Shown piece after piece: positions 28,223 to 37,612 of a stretch of DNA of 64,000 bases; the first letter of the stretch is position 1, and every line of letters starts with the position of its first letter. The stretch is from Corallococcus sp. AS-1-6. Its GTDB lineage: Bacteria > Myxococcota > Myxococcia > Myxococcales > Myxococcaceae. Where the stretch lies: positions 62,001 through 126,000 of the forward strand of contig NZ_JAIQDE010000022.1 of the NCBI RefSeq assembly GCF_020037015.1, written 5' to 3'. The notes beneath the pieces were generated by a model that ran no database searches, had not been told where the DNA came from, and saw only the letters and a program-made list of their open reading frames with translations. Made by a program: the position numbers and the translations under genes.

Positions 28223-30361
28223 TTGTTCAACCCCTTCAAACGCCGCACGTTCCTGCAAGCCGTGGTCGCCGTCGCGGCGACGACGACCTTTGGATGCTCC
28301 GACGACGACTCGACGCAGCCGTCGGAGGGTTCGCCCTACTTCCCGCAGTCGCTGGCGTCGGGGGATCCGCGTCCGGACAGCGTGGTGTTGTGGGTGCGCG
28401 TGGAGGACAAGGACCGCGCCGGGTCGGACCTGCCGTTGCGGCTGGAGGTCTCCCCGACGGAGGACTTCAAGACGCTGGTGCTGGACAAGACGGACCTGAC
28501 GGCGCGGGCGGAGCATGACCACGCGCTGAAGGTGAAGGTCACCGGGCTGTCCGCGCGCACGACGTACTACTACCGCTTCTCCTACGAGAAGGACGGCCAG
28601 AAGCACACCACGCGCACCGGGCGCACGCGCACCGCGCCCGCGGCGGGGGATGACGTGCCGGTGAAGTTCGTCTTCGCGAGCTGCCAGGACTTCATTGGCC
28701 GCTACTACAACGCCTGGCAGCGGCTGTTGCAGTTGGACGCGGACCTGGACTTCGTGGTGTTCCTGGGGGACTACGTCTACGAGACGACGGGCGACACGTC
28801 CTTCCAGTCCGGCGACGGCGGCCGGGCCGTGCGCTTCAGCGCGCCGGACGAGGCGCTGCCGCAGGGCTCGGGCCTCACCGCGTTCCTGGCGGCGAACTCG
28901 CTGTCCAACTACCGCGACCTGTACAAGACGACCCGCTCGGACCGGCAGTTGCAGGGCGTGCACGAGCGCTACCCGTTCATCATCGTCTGGGACGACCACG
29001 AGTTCTCCGACGACTGCTGGCAGGACGTGGCCACGTACGAGGACGGCAAGCGGGACGAGACGCAGCGGGACCGCAAGCTCAACGCGGAGCAGGCCTTCCT
29101 GGAGTACATCCCGCTGGACACGGCGCAGTCGGCCGCGGGCGCCATCGACGTGGGCAGCGAGCCGCGCTTCCCCAACTCGCGCATCTACCGTGACTTCGAG
29201 TACGGCAAGCACCTGAAGCTGCTGGTGACGGACTACCGCAGCTACCGGCCGGACCACCTCATCCCGGAGGACGCCTATCCGGGCGGCGTGGTGCTGGACC
29301 AGACGCTGCTGGGCGCGGCGCTCCAGGGCCAGCCGGACGCGGTGAAGGCCACGTTCCAGACGGACACGTTCGCGTACGTGAACATCGACGACGCGGCGTA
29401 CGCGAACCAGAAGCAGGTGCTGCTGGGCGTGTACCTGAGCCAGGCGAAGGCGGCGGGCCTGACGGACGCGGAGGCCGCGCAGAAGGCCGGCAAGTGGGTG
29501 GCGGGGCCGGTGGCGCTCTACTACGTGAACCAGGTGCTGGCGGCGGTGAACAAGTCGCTGGTGATTCCGCCCGCGGACAAGCCCCGGGGCCTGGCGTACG
29601 CGCACATGGGCAAGGCGGCGCTCTTCAACATCCAGGGCTCGCGCTACGTGGTGGTGAAGGACACGTTCGACCTGTTCGCGGCGGTGAAGTACCAGCTCTC
29701 CCAGGGCAAGAGCGAGGACGTGTTCGGCCCGGACCAGGAGAAGTGGTTCCAGGAGACGCTCACCGCGGCGACGAACACCTGGAAGATGGTGGTGAGCTCC
29801 ACGTCGCTGTCGGCGCTCATCTGGGACTTCCGGCAGCAGGCGGACATCACGGACCCGACGCTGCGCCAGCGCTTCTACTTCAGCGTGGACCAGTGGGACG
29901 GCTTCCCCACGAAGAAGAAGGTGATGCTCAACACGCTGAAGGCCGCGGGCGTGACGAACACGCTGTTCATCTCCGGGGACATCCACGCGTCGTTCGCGTC
30001 GGTGGAGGAGGGCGTGCCCACGCTGACGGCGCCGGCCATCACCTCCGGCTCCATCAAGAGCCTGGCCAGCCTGGCGCTGATTGGCGCGGGCTACGCCACG
30101 GGGGCGCCGGTGTACCAGCACGCCGTCGTGGAGATGGAGAAGACGCTGATGGCGTCCAACCCGGGCCTGCGCTTCGCGGACGCGGACTCGCACGGCTTCG
30201 TGCTGGTGGAGGTGAATGGGGACGAGACGCTCGCCACCTTCCACCTCATCCCCGCCGGAGAGGTGGCCAAGGACTACTCCAAGCGCGCGGACAGCGACCT
30301 GGAGGCGAAGTTCACCGCGAAGACCTTCCGCGTGAAGAACAGCGACATCCAGCCGGCCTGA
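28223..30361 (+). CDS. phoD: PhoD-family alkaline phosphatase, Tat-exported lipoprotein
   Basis: 712 residues from a TTG start. The N-terminus reads MFNPFKRRTFLQ, a twin-arginine motif at residues 7-8, followed by a hydrophobic stretch ending TTTFGC, with Cys25 fitting a lipobox. GGGAG lies ten bases before the TTG; no ATG/GTG is suitably placed. The PhoD N-terminal beta domain (about 38-140) precedes the metallophosphatase domain, with FLGDYVYE, WDDHEFSDD and SGDIHASF as calcium/iron ligands. It hydrolyses phosphomono- and diesters outside the cytoplasm. An inserted region at about 385-500 is larger than in typical PhoD. Confidence 0.9.
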   Translation: MFNPFKRRTFLQAVVAVAATTTFGCSDDDSTQPSEGSPYFPQSLASGDPRPDSVVLWVRVEDKDRAGSDLPLRLEVSPTEDFKTLVLDKTDLTARAEHDHALKVKVTGLSARTTYYYRFSYEKDGQKHTTRTGRTRTAPAAGDDVPVKFVFASCQDFIGRYYNAWQRLLQLDADLDFVVFLGDYVYETTGDTSFQSGDGGRAVRFSAPDEALPQGSGLTAFLAANSLSNYRDLYKTTRSDRQLQGVHERYPFIIVWDDHEFSDDCWQDVATYEDGKRDETQRDRKLNAEQAFLEYIPLDTAQSAAGAIDVGSEPRFPNSRIYRDFEYGKHLKLLVTDYRSYRPDHLIPEDAYPGGVVLDQTLLGAALQGQPDAVKATFQTDTFAYVNIDDAAYANQKQVLLGVYLSQAKAAGLTDAEAAQKAGKWVAGPVALYYVNQVLAAVNKSLVIPPADKPRGLAYAHMGKAALFNIQGSRYVVVKDTFDLFAAVKYQLSQGKSEDVFGPDQEKWFQETLTAATNTWKMVVSSTSLSALIWDFRQQADITDPTLRQRFYFSVDQWDGFPTKKKVMLNTLKAAGVTNTLFISGDIHASFASVEEGVPTLTAPAITSGSIKSLASLALIGAGYATGAPVYQHAVVEMEKTLMASNPGLRFADADSHGFVLVEVNGDETLATFHLIPAGEVAKDYSKRADSDLEAKFTAKTFRVKNSDIQPA

Positions 30362-30387
30362 GCCGGAGGGACGTGATGTGAAGGAGC

Positions 30388-30422
30388 GGGCCGCGTGGGG
30401 ACACTCCCCGCGCGGCCCTTTT
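30388..30422 (+). terminator. Rho-independent terminator after phoD
   Basis: GGGCCGCG (30388-30395) pairs with CGCGGCCC (30411-30418), with inner GGGG/CCCC pairing, followed by TTTTC. Confidence 0.85.
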
Positions 30423-30488
30423 CATTGGGGGACGTGAGAGCGGCGCGTCTCTGGGAGGCGCGCGCGGGCCGGGGTATAGACGGGCGCC

Positions 30489-32771
30489 ATGCACGTCTAT
30501 GCCGCCGCGTTGGCCCAGGAGCTGGGCATCAAGCCGGAGCAGGTGGACCGGACCCTCGCACTGCACGAAGAGGGAGGCACGGTCCCCTTCATCGCGCGCT
30601 ACCGCAAGGAGGCCACGGGGGGCCTGGACGAGGTTCAAATCCAGTCCATCCTGGACAAGGCCACGGAGCGCGCGGAGCTGGATGGGCGGCGCGACACCAT
30701 CCTGCGCGGCATCGAGGAGCAGGGGAAGCTGACGCCGGAGCTGAAGAAGGCGCTCCTGGCGGCGCGCACGCGCGCGGAGCTGGAAGACCTGTACCTGCCG
30801 TACAAGCCCAAGCGCCGCACGCGCGCGGCCATCGCCCGGGAGAAGGGGCTGGAGCCGCTGGCGGACCTGGTGTGGAAGCAGGAGGGCCAGCGCGGGGAGA
30901 ACCTGGATGCGCGCGTGAAGCCCTACGTGAACGCGGACAAGGGCGTGGCGGACGTGGCGCAGGCGCTGGCGGGCGCGCGGGACATCTGCGCGGAGCGGGT
31001 GGCGGAGGACGCGAAGCTGCGCCGCGAGGCCCGCGACCTGTGCACGCGGCGGGGCACGCTGCGCTCGGACGTGGTGCCCGCGAAGAAGGGCGAGACGACC
31101 AAGTTCGAGAACTACTACGGCCACGAGGAGCCGCTGTCCCAGGCCCCGTCCCACCGCGTGCTGGCGCTGTTGCGCGGGGAGGAGGAGGGCGTGCTGAAGG
31201 TGAAGCTGGGCCTGCCGGACGACGAGGTGAAGGGGCTCTTCACCGGGCGCGTGGTGACGCGGCCGCAGTCGCTGTTCGCGGGCGAGCTGCGCGCGGCGGT
31301 GGAGGACGGGTGGGACCGGCTGATGGGGCCGTCGCTGGAGTCGGAGCTGCGGGCGGAGCTGAAGGAGCGCGCGGACAAGGGCGCCATCGGGGTGTTCGGG
31401 GAGAACCTGCGGCACCTGTTGCTGGCGGCGCCCGCGGGGGCCCGGGCGGTGCTGGCGTTGGACCCGGGGCTGCGCACGGGCATCAAGCTGGTGATGCTGG
31501 ACGCGACGGGGACGGTGGTGGAGACGACGACGCTCTACTCGGAGCGGAGCGCGGACGAGCGGGCGCGCGCGGCGAAGCTGCTGGAGGCGGTGGTGCGCAA
31601 GCACAAGCCGGAGCTCATCGCCGTGGGCAACGGCACGGGCAGCCGCGAGGCGGAGGTCTTCACGCGGGACACGCTGAAGGCGATGGGCGTGCAGGTCCCG
31701 GTGGTGTCGGTGAGCGAGCAGGGGGCGTCCATCTACTCCGCGTCGGAGGTGGCGCGGGAGGAGTTCCCGGAGCTGGACGTGTCGCTGCGCGGGGCGGTGT
31801 CGATTGGCCGGCGCTTGCAGGATCCGCTGGCGGAGCTGGTGAAGATCGACCCGAAGAGCATCGGGGTGGGGCAGTACCAGCACGACGTGGACCAGGGGCT
31901 CTTGAAGAAGAAGCTGGGCGAGGTGGTGGACTCGTGCGTGAACGCGGTGGGCGTGGACGTGAACACGGCGTCACCGCAGTTGTTGGAGCACGTGTCGGGC
32001 GTGGGGCCGTCCCTGGCGAAGAAGCTGGTGGCGCACCGGGCGGCGAAGGGGCGCTTCACGACGCGGCGGGAGCTGCTCAAGGTGAGCGGCCTGGGGCCGA
32101 AGACGTTCGAGCAGGCGGCGGGCTTCCTGCGGGTGCGAGGGCCGGAGCCGCTGGATTCGAGCGCGGTGCACCCGGAGCGCTACACGGTCGTGGAGCGGAT
32201 GGCGAAGGACCTGGGCGTGGACGTGGCGTCGCTGGTGGGGAACGCGGCGCTGGTGCGCCAGATTGAAGCGAAGCGCTACCTGGGGCCGGAGCTGGGCGAG
32301 CTGACGCTGAAGGACATCCTGGCGGAGCTGGAGAAGCCGAGCCGGGACCCGCGAGGAGACTTCACGGCGCACGCGACGCGGGACGATTTGCGCGCGCTGG
32401 AGGACGTGAAGGAGGGGATGGTGTTGCAGGGCGTGGTGACGAACGTGACGGCGTTCGGAGCGTTCGTGGACGTGGGCGTGCATCAGGACGGCCTGGTGCA
32501 CGTGTCGCAGTTGGCGGCGCGCTTCATCAAGGACCCCTCGGAGGTGGCCAAGGTGGGCGACCGGCTGACGGTGAAGGTCCTGTCCGTGGACCTGGCGCGC
32601 AAGCGGTTGGCTTTGTCCGTGCGGGCGGTGCTGGAGGGTGGGGCGCCGCAGGCGAAGCCCGCGAGCGCACCGGCGCAGCAGCAGCGGCCCGCGCAGAAGC
32701 CCGCGACGCAGGCTCCGCCGCAGAAGAAGCCGGAGCCGTTCAACAATCCGTTCTCGAAGTTGAAGCGCTGA
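30489..32771 (+). CDS. tex: Tex-family RNA-binding transcription accessory protein
   Basis: 760 residues, usual length. In order: the Tex N-terminal helical domain, the YqgF-like RNase H fold (about 315-440; LALDPGLRTGIK), a helix-hairpin-helix region (about 490-560; NTASPQLLEHVSGVG) and a C-terminal S1 RNA-binding domain (about 640-715; GMVLQGVVTNVTAFGAFVDVG). A Gln/Pro/Lys-rich tail of about 40 residues follows. Related to eukaryotic Spt6; it acts on the transcription machinery and RNA in the cytoplasm. Start by ATG 60 bp after the phoD terminator. Confidence 0.96.
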   Translation: MHVYAAALAQELGIKPEQVDRTLALHEEGGTVPFIARYRKEATGGLDEVQIQSILDKATERAELDGRRDTILRGIEEQGKLTPELKKALLAARTRAELEDLYLPYKPKRRTRAAIAREKGLEPLADLVWKQEGQRGENLDARVKPYVNADKGVADVAQALAGARDICAERVAEDAKLRREARDLCTRRGTLRSDVVPAKKGETTKFENYYGHEEPLSQAPSHRVLALLRGEEEGVLKVKLGLPDDEVKGLFTGRVVTRPQSLFAGELRAAVEDGWDRLMGPSLESELRAELKERADKGAIGVFGENLRHLLLAAPAGARAVLALDPGLRTGIKLVMLDATGTVVETTTLYSERSADERARAAKLLEAVVRKHKPELIAVGNGTGSREAEVFTRDTLKAMGVQVPVVSVSEQGASIYSASEVAREEFPELDVSLRGAVSIGRRLQDPLAELVKIDPKSIGVGQYQHDVDQGLLKKKLGEVVDSCVNAVGVDVNTASPQLLEHVSGVGPSLAKKLVAHRAAKGRFTTRRELLKVSGLGPKTFEQAAGFLRVRGPEPLDSSAVHPERYTVVERMAKDLGVDVASLVGNAALVRQIEAKRYLGPELGELTLKDILAELEKPSRDPRGDFTAHATRDDLRALEDVKEGMVLQGVVTNVTAFGAFVDVGVHQDGLVHVSQLAARFIKDPSEVAKVGDRLTVKVLSVDLARKRLALSVRAVLEGGAPQAKPASAPAQQQRPAQKPATQAPPQKKPEPFNNPFSKLKR

Positions 32772-32780
32772 GCGCGGACG

Positions 32781-33185
32781 TCATTCCGCCGGCAGGTCCC
32801 AATACGTCTCCAATGCTTGGGACCAGGACTGCTTGGAGATAGGTGAAGTGGACGCGTCCCTCATGTGGATGAGGAACATCCGGATGGCGCTCCTTTGAAG
32901 AGGGCTCAATCGGTCAAACCTGCGAAGGAAGAAGGAGCGCAGGTCTGGCTGTGCTTCATCCGAAATGGTCAGTGAGGACAGGAGGAAGTCGCGTACATCC
33001 AGATCCACGAGCGCCGCGTTGAGATAGGCCGGAAGGTAGTAGGTCATTGCCTCCGGGCTGAACAGCGAGAGGTGCGCCGCATGGTCGCGCACCTTCTCCC
33101 GTGGGACGTCCTTCCAGTGGCGCCCCCCGAAGTCCCGAACGAGTTCGGGTGTCTCCCATGCTCCGCATCGCCGCCGCGAAAGCAC
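32781..33185 (-). CDS. DUF6714-like immunity-type protein, 5' end replaced
   Basis: 134 residues from a GTG. From about residue 12 it resembles DUF6714 proteins, with the patterns HLSLFSPEAMTYYLPAYL and the closing ALETYWDLP. Family members are about 170-180 residues, and the first 40 or so are missing here: the leader (MLSRRRCGA) is read in another frame of the toxin remnant upstream. The gene may be translated, but looks like a survivor of a deletion that joined it to the toxin gene. DUF6714-type proteins are often encoded next to polymorphic toxins. Confidence 0.6.
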   Translation of the reverse strand: MLSRRRCGAWETPELVRDFGGRHWKDVPREKVRDHAAHLSLFSPEAMTYYLPAYLNAALVDLDVRDFLLSSLTISDEAQPDLRSFFLRRFDRLSPLQRSAIRMFLIHMRDASTSPISKQSWSQALETYWDLPAE

Positions 33186-33385
33186 CGGTTCATCAAGGTC
33201 CTACGCGCTTGGATGCAGTTCTCAAAACGGTTCCATTGAACCGTCAAGTCCACGCAGGACATCGTGGCGTTACAGCTCATGCTCTGGGTCTTGCACGCCG
33301 AGCCAACCGCTTTGCTCAAGTCGCGCCAGACGTCCTTGGTGCAGTCGCCCAGCTTGAGCCCGTCATGTTGCGGCGCTCCCTTCAA
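33044..33385 (-). pseudogene. Truncated polymorphic-toxin C-terminal domain (Ntox16-like)
   Basis: The recognisable part is about 33165-33355. It has the Cys-rich pattern ACKTxxxxC, MSCxDL, CIQARxxxxxRCFRGGDAEH that I associate with the novel-toxin-16 type tip domain of myxobacterial secreted toxins. The toxin leader and N-terminal modules are missing, and the frame leaves homology right after GGDAEH, where it runs into the immunity-like gene. The nominal start is a TTG overlapping the stop of the upstream gene. GC content is lower than in the neighbours. I read it as a decayed toxin tip. Confidence 0.6.
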
Positions 33386-34491
33386 TCCAACGGGAACAGC
33401 CGCGCTTCCTTCGCCAGCACCTCATTGCGCGCCAGCAGCCCCGCGAACCGCTTCGTCCCGTTGCGCGCGTCGAACCGCGCCGCGATGTCGCGCGCCTGCG
33501 ACTCCAGCCAGTCCTTCAGCGCTCGCGTCCCGTAGCCTCCGTCCACCGCGTGCAGCGGGAACGCTCGCGGCAAGCGCAGACTCACTTCGTCGCGACCGTC
33601 CGCCACCACCTGGCCCACCAGGAACGACGCCGCCGCGTAGAAGCTGAACCGGTCCCGGTAGCTGGAGTGTTCCAGCGCCCAGCCCAGGTGCTTCTCCAGC
33701 AGCGTGAGCCCTCGCGACAGGTTGCCCGTCAGCGCCAGGAACTCCAGGTGCTCTCCCACCGTGGAGAGGAACTCGCGGTTCTTCGCCACCATCGCGTAGC
33801 CGCGCACGTGGCAGTCCCGCGCTTCCTTCAGCCGCTCCAGCTTGAAGAACGGATACAGCAGCGTGCCCAGCGTCAGGTGCGGAATCTCCGCGCAGGACTG
33901 GCGCCCGTCCAGGATGGGCTTCGCCTTCTGGATGGCCTGCTCCCACTCGCCCTTGTCCACGTGGTGGTCCAGCTCGTCGTCCAGTTCGCAGACGCGGCAG
34001 TCCGTCAGGTGGTCCCGGGGCGTGACGAGCCACGCCTCCCACAGGCGCTCCGCGTCCTCCGTGTCGCCCATGTCCCGCGCCATCTGGTAGCGCAGCTTCA
34101 GCGCCGCCCGCTTGCCCGCGTCCAGCTTCGCGAAGCTCTGCTCCACGTCATCCAGCGCGTCTGAAATCTGCTTGCGGCTGATGTGCGGGAACTCGTCCAG
34201 CCGGCCCACCACCCACTTCTGCTTCCAGAGCATGTCCTCCGGGTCGAACCGCTGCGGGTCCTTCTTCTGCTGCCCCCGGCACCACGCGAACGCCACCAGC
34301 GCCTTGTCCGGATACCCCCCGAACGTCGCCGCGTCGATGAGCGCGTCCCGCAGCTCGTACCCGAGCGGCACGTCGCCGTGCACGTCCGTCAGCCGCACCG
34401 CCTCCTCCAGCGCGCGCACCTTCGCGTCGCCCTCCGGCAGCGCGTCCGCCTGCCCTCGCAGGGCCTCCACCTGCTGGCGCCAGTCCGCCAT
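33382..34491 (-). CDS. TPR-like helical repeat protein, partner of the HSP90-family gene
   Basis: 369 residues, all-helical by appearance, with TPR-like spacing of small and aromatic residues and a Cys-rich turn (DCRVCELDDEL, about 158-168). No signal peptide. The ATG overlaps the stop of the HSP90-family gene by one base (TGATG), so the two are translationally coupled. I recall a similar TPR protein next to HSP90-family genes in actinobacteria. Eukaryotic HSP90 uses TPR co-chaperones, so a cofactor role is a reasonable inference but unproven. Confidence 0.75.
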   Translation of the reverse strand: MADWRQQVEALRGQADALPEGDAKVRALEEAVRLTDVHGDVPLGYELRDALIDAATFGGYPDKALVAFAWCRGQQKKDPQRFDPEDMLWKQKWVVGRLDEFPHISRKQISDALDDVEQSFAKLDAGKRAALKLRYQMARDMGDTEDAERLWEAWLVTPRDHLTDCRVCELDDELDHHVDKGEWEQAIQKAKPILDGRQSCAEIPHLTLGTLLYPFFKLERLKEARDCHVRGYAMVAKNREFLSTVGEHLEFLALTGNLSRGLTLLEKHLGWALEHSSYRDRFSFYAAASFLVGQVVADGRDEVSLRLPRAFPLHAVDGGYGTRALKDWLESQARDIAARFDARNGTKRFAGLLARNEVLAKEARLFPLD

Positions 34492-36371
34492 CAGTGCATC
34501 CCCCGCGAGCCCGGGCCCGACGAGCCGCCCCCTCCGCCACTGTCATCCAGCCTCGCGGAGATGAGCCCCAGCAATCCATGGTTCAAGAGCGCCATCTCCT
34601 GCGCGTTCAGCGGGTGCTGTCCCAACAGCAGCGCCTGCACGTAGAGCATCTCCACCGACAGCTTCAGCAGCTCCCGCCCCTCCACCGCCGCCAGCCGGCG
34701 CACCACCGGGTTGTGCAGGTTGAGGCAGAGCAGCGCGCGGTCCTGCCCGCCCGTGCCCGCCATCACCCCGTCCAGCACGCCCGCGTACAGGTCGTCCGAC
34801 TCCTCGCGCGCCCGCGCCGCGTCCCGCTTGAACGCCCCTTCCGCGTCCGAGCTGTAGAGCGTGGGCACCTCCGCCGGGAAGAACTTCTTCACCTCCACCC
34901 CGCAGCGGAACGGCGCCAGCACCCGCTCGGCCAGACGCAGCAGCGGATAGACGGCCTCGCGCTCGTCCAGCGTCAGCTCCTCGAAGCTCTGCGGCAGGTC
35001 CGCCGACGAGAACGCCGCCACCTGCGCCTCCGGCACCACGTGCGGCAGCTTCTCCAGCAGCGCCGTGTCGTGCGTGTACGCCGCGTTCAACACGCACAGC
35101 CCCTGCGCCGCCGCCACCCGCGCCACCTGACGGAACCCGTCCAGCGTCGGCGTGTAGCGCACCACCGGCCAGGACCGCCGGTAGTCCGCCAACGTCATCA
35201 CCCCGAGCGACGTCTCGAACGGCAACCAGTCGATGACCAGCCGGTAGAAGTCATCGTCGTCCAGCGCCAGCCCCTTCACCGACAATCCATGCAGCGCGAT
35301 CAACCGCTGCAGCGCCCGGGGGTCCTCGTGCGCCAGGTCCATCAGGTACTGGCGCAGGGACTGCCCCAGGGCCTCGCGCGCCTTCGCCAGCACCGTGTCC
35401 TCGTAGAAGGACTCGCGGCTCGCGGTGGGCCTCAGGCCGTTCGCGTTCACCACGCACTTCACGAAGAACGCCCACTCCGGCAGCAGGTTCTCCGCGCTCT
35501 CCGATAGCAGCATCTGCTTCAGGTACACGCGGTGCTTCTGCTTCGCGTTGAAGTGCGGCGACGCCGGCAGCACGTACGCCACGCCGTCCACGTCCCCCGC
35601 CTCCGAGCGCAGTGGAATCACATCCAGGAAGTCCGTGCCGAACACCTCGCGCCCGTACGCGAGCAGCGCCCGCCGCTTGTCCGCCGCCGTCTCGTGGAAG
35701 CGGCGCCAGGGCGGGCCATCCGGGTTCAGCGGCTCCGTCCGCCCGTCCACCGTGAGCCGCACGGGGAAGGGCAAGAGGCCGCCGTAGTGGCTCGCCAACT
35801 GGCGCACCCGCTCCGGCGTGAACCACTCCGTCATGTCCGCGCGGGCCACCAGGTAGACGTGCGTGCCGGGGGCGTCCAGCGGGTGCTCGGAGACGCGCAC
35901 GTCGTACGTGCCGTCGTGCCGGCCCCGCCACTCCAGCGTCCGCCCGTCCCCCTTCGCCGAGCGCGTCACCACCAGCAGCTCGTCGCACACCATGAAGCAC
36001 GACAGGAGGCCGATGCCGAACTGCCCGATGAAGTCGTTGCGCCGGGCCTCCAACTGCTCGCGCTTGGAGGACTCGCCGATGGTGGCCAGGAAGCGGTGGA
36101 TCTCCTCCTCCGTCAGCCCCACGCCGTCATCCGTGAAGAGCAGGGTGGGCGGCCCGCCGTCCTGCTTCTCCCGCAGCTCCAGCCCCACCGTGCCCGTGAC
36201 CCCGGGCTCCATCCGCTGGCGGGCGCGGATGGCGTCCGTGGCGTTCTGGAGCAGCTCCCGCACGTAGACCCCGGGCGAGCTGTACAGGTGGTGGGACAGG
36301 AGGTCGATGACCCCACGGAGGCTGACTTGGAATCGATGGTCCACGCGGCCGGCGAGCGTAGCGCGCTGCAT
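34491..36371 (-). CDS. HSP90-family (HtpG-like) chaperone
   Basis: 626 residues. The GHKL ATPase domain is intact: RELLQNATDAI (38-48; Glu39, Asn43), DDGVG (81-85) and GQFGIGLLS (116-124). The middle domain is recognisable (LPEWAFFVKCVVNA, with SRESF), but the C-terminal dimerisation part is diverged from E. coli HtpG and ends in a Gly/Ser-rich tail. It is a member of the 'HSP90 family protein' group rather than orthologous HtpG. ATG start at 36371; the upstream 183 bp is shared with the divergent hydrolase gene. Confidence 0.9.
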   Translation of the reverse strand: MQRATLAGRVDHRFQVSLRGVIDLLSHHLYSSPGVYVRELLQNATDAIRARQRMEPGVTGTVGLELREKQDGGPPTLLFTDDGVGLTEEEIHRFLATIGESSKREQLEARRNDFIGQFGIGLLSCFMVCDELLVVTRSAKGDGRTLEWRGRHDGTYDVRVSEHPLDAPGTHVYLVARADMTEWFTPERVRQLASHYGGLLPFPVRLTVDGRTEPLNPDGPPWRRFHETAADKRRALLAYGREVFGTDFLDVIPLRSEAGDVDGVAYVLPASPHFNAKQKHRVYLKQMLLSESAENLLPEWAFFVKCVVNANGLRPTASRESFYEDTVLAKAREALGQSLRQYLMDLAHEDPRALQRLIALHGLSVKGLALDDDDFYRLVIDWLPFETSLGVMTLADYRRSWPVVRYTPTLDGFRQVARVAAAQGLCVLNAAYTHDTALLEKLPHVVPEAQVAAFSSADLPQSFEELTLDEREAVYPLLRLAERVLAPFRCGVEVKKFFPAEVPTLYSSDAEGAFKRDAARAREESDDLYAGVLDGVMAGTGGQDRALLCLNLHNPVVRRLAAVEGRELLKLSVEMLYVQALLLGQHPLNAQEMALLNHGLLGLISARLDDSGGGGGSSGPGSRGMH

Positions 36372-36554
36372 CCTCCCCGGGGCCACAAACCCCCGCCGTG
36401 GGTGGATGAAGGCATGTGTCCTTCCCAAGGCAACCGGACGCGCCAGCCCCCTTCCGCCTCCCTGGCGGGGTGGTATGTCGCGCCCCGGCCGTGCGGCGCC
36501 CCCGGGCGGCGCGGCGACATGTCGTCTCTTTCCTTCCTCCTGGAGTGGACAACG

Positions 36555-37406
36555 ATGGGCAACAAGCTGAAGGCAGTGGTGGTGGGCGCGGTGCTGGGCG
36601 TCGCGGGCGCGGCCTTCGCGCAGGGCACGCCGGCGGCTCCCAAGGCCGACGCGAAGGCGCCGGGCAAGGCGGCGGCGGGCAAGGCGCCGGCCACGGCGGG
36701 CAAGACGGAGGTGACGTGGTGGGGCCACGCCGCCTTCGTGGTGAAGACGCCGGGCGGCGCGACCTTCGCCATCGACCCGTGGCTCACCAACCCCAAGGCG
36801 CCGCAGGGCGCCACCTGGCCGGAGGCGGTGGACGCCATCCTCGTGACCCACGGCCACTTCGACCATGTGGGTGAGACGAAGGCCCTGGCCCAGAAGACGG
36901 GCGCCAAGGTGTACGGCTCCTTCGAGCTGGTGAACCTGCTGGGCCTGCCGGAGGCGCAGGCCGTGGGCGCCAACGCGGGCGGGACGTTCACCGTGAAGGA
37001 CGCCACCATCCACCTGGTGGAGGCGGTCCACTCCAGCAGCTACCAGGCGGACCCCAAGGCCGCGTCGCAGTACGCGGGCGCGCCCCTGGGCTTCGTCATC
37101 GAAATCGCCAACGGCCCCACGCTGTACCACGCGGGTGACACCGGGGCCTTCCAGTCCATGGCCCTCATCGCGGAGCAGTTCAAGCCCGGCGTGGCCCTGC
37201 TCCCCATTGGCGGCCACTTCACCATGGACCCCGCGCAGGCCGCCGTCGCCGCGAAGCTGCTGAAGGTGAAGACCGTGGTGCCCATGCACTACGGCACCTT
37301 CCCCGCCCTGGCCGGCACCCCGGACGCGCTCACCACCGAGCTGAAGAAGACCCGGGCCGCCACCAAGGTGCTCGCCCTGGAGCCGGGCAAGGCCACCGCG
37401 CTGTAG
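36555..37406 (+). CDS. Metal-dependent hydrolase, metallo-beta-lactamase fold (UPF0173-like), exported
   Basis: 283 residues. A signal peptide (to about 22, AFA) and an Ala/Lys/Pro-rich linker precede the domain. Motifs are THGHFDHVGE (98-107; His99, His101, Asp103, His104), a later His in EAVHSS, and YHAGDTG. UPF0173 proteins are usually cytoplasmic, so the leader is unusual. Substrate unknown. GGAG 13 bases upstream of the ATG. Confidence 0.87.
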   Translation: MGNKLKAVVVGAVLGVAGAAFAQGTPAAPKADAKAPGKAAAGKAPATAGKTEVTWWGHAAFVVKTPGGATFAIDPWLTNPKAPQGATWPEAVDAILVTHGHFDHVGETKALAQKTGAKVYGSFELVNLLGLPEAQAVGANAGGTFTVKDATIHLVEAVHSSSYQADPKAASQYAGAPLGFVIEIANGPTLYHAGDTGAFQSMALIAEQFKPGVALLPIGGHFTMDPAQAAVAAKLLKVKTVVPMHYGTFPALAGTPDALTTELKKTRAATKVLALEPGKATAL

Positions 37407-37435
37407 GTCTTCCCGCCGCGAGGGCCTCTCGCGCC

Positions 37436-37474
37436 GCGCCCGTCCGCCCTGGGTGGACGGGCGCGCTGTTTTTT
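37436..37474 (+). terminator. Rho-independent terminator
   Basis: Ten-base perfect arms GCGCCCGTCC (37436-37445) and GGACGGGCGC (37455-37464) followed by GCTGTTTTTT. It ends the hydrolase gene. Confidence 0.88.
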
Positions 37475-37612
37475 CCGCCAGCCATCAGCATCCGTTGCCG
37501 GACGCCCGCGTGCGCCCGGGGTCGAGTGGCATCCCGGAGGCGGCTGGGTTATTCCCCGCCTCAGCGCGCCCGAGGGGGAAGCTCCGGCCGCGCGCTTTCG
37601 AGGGGTGTACCG

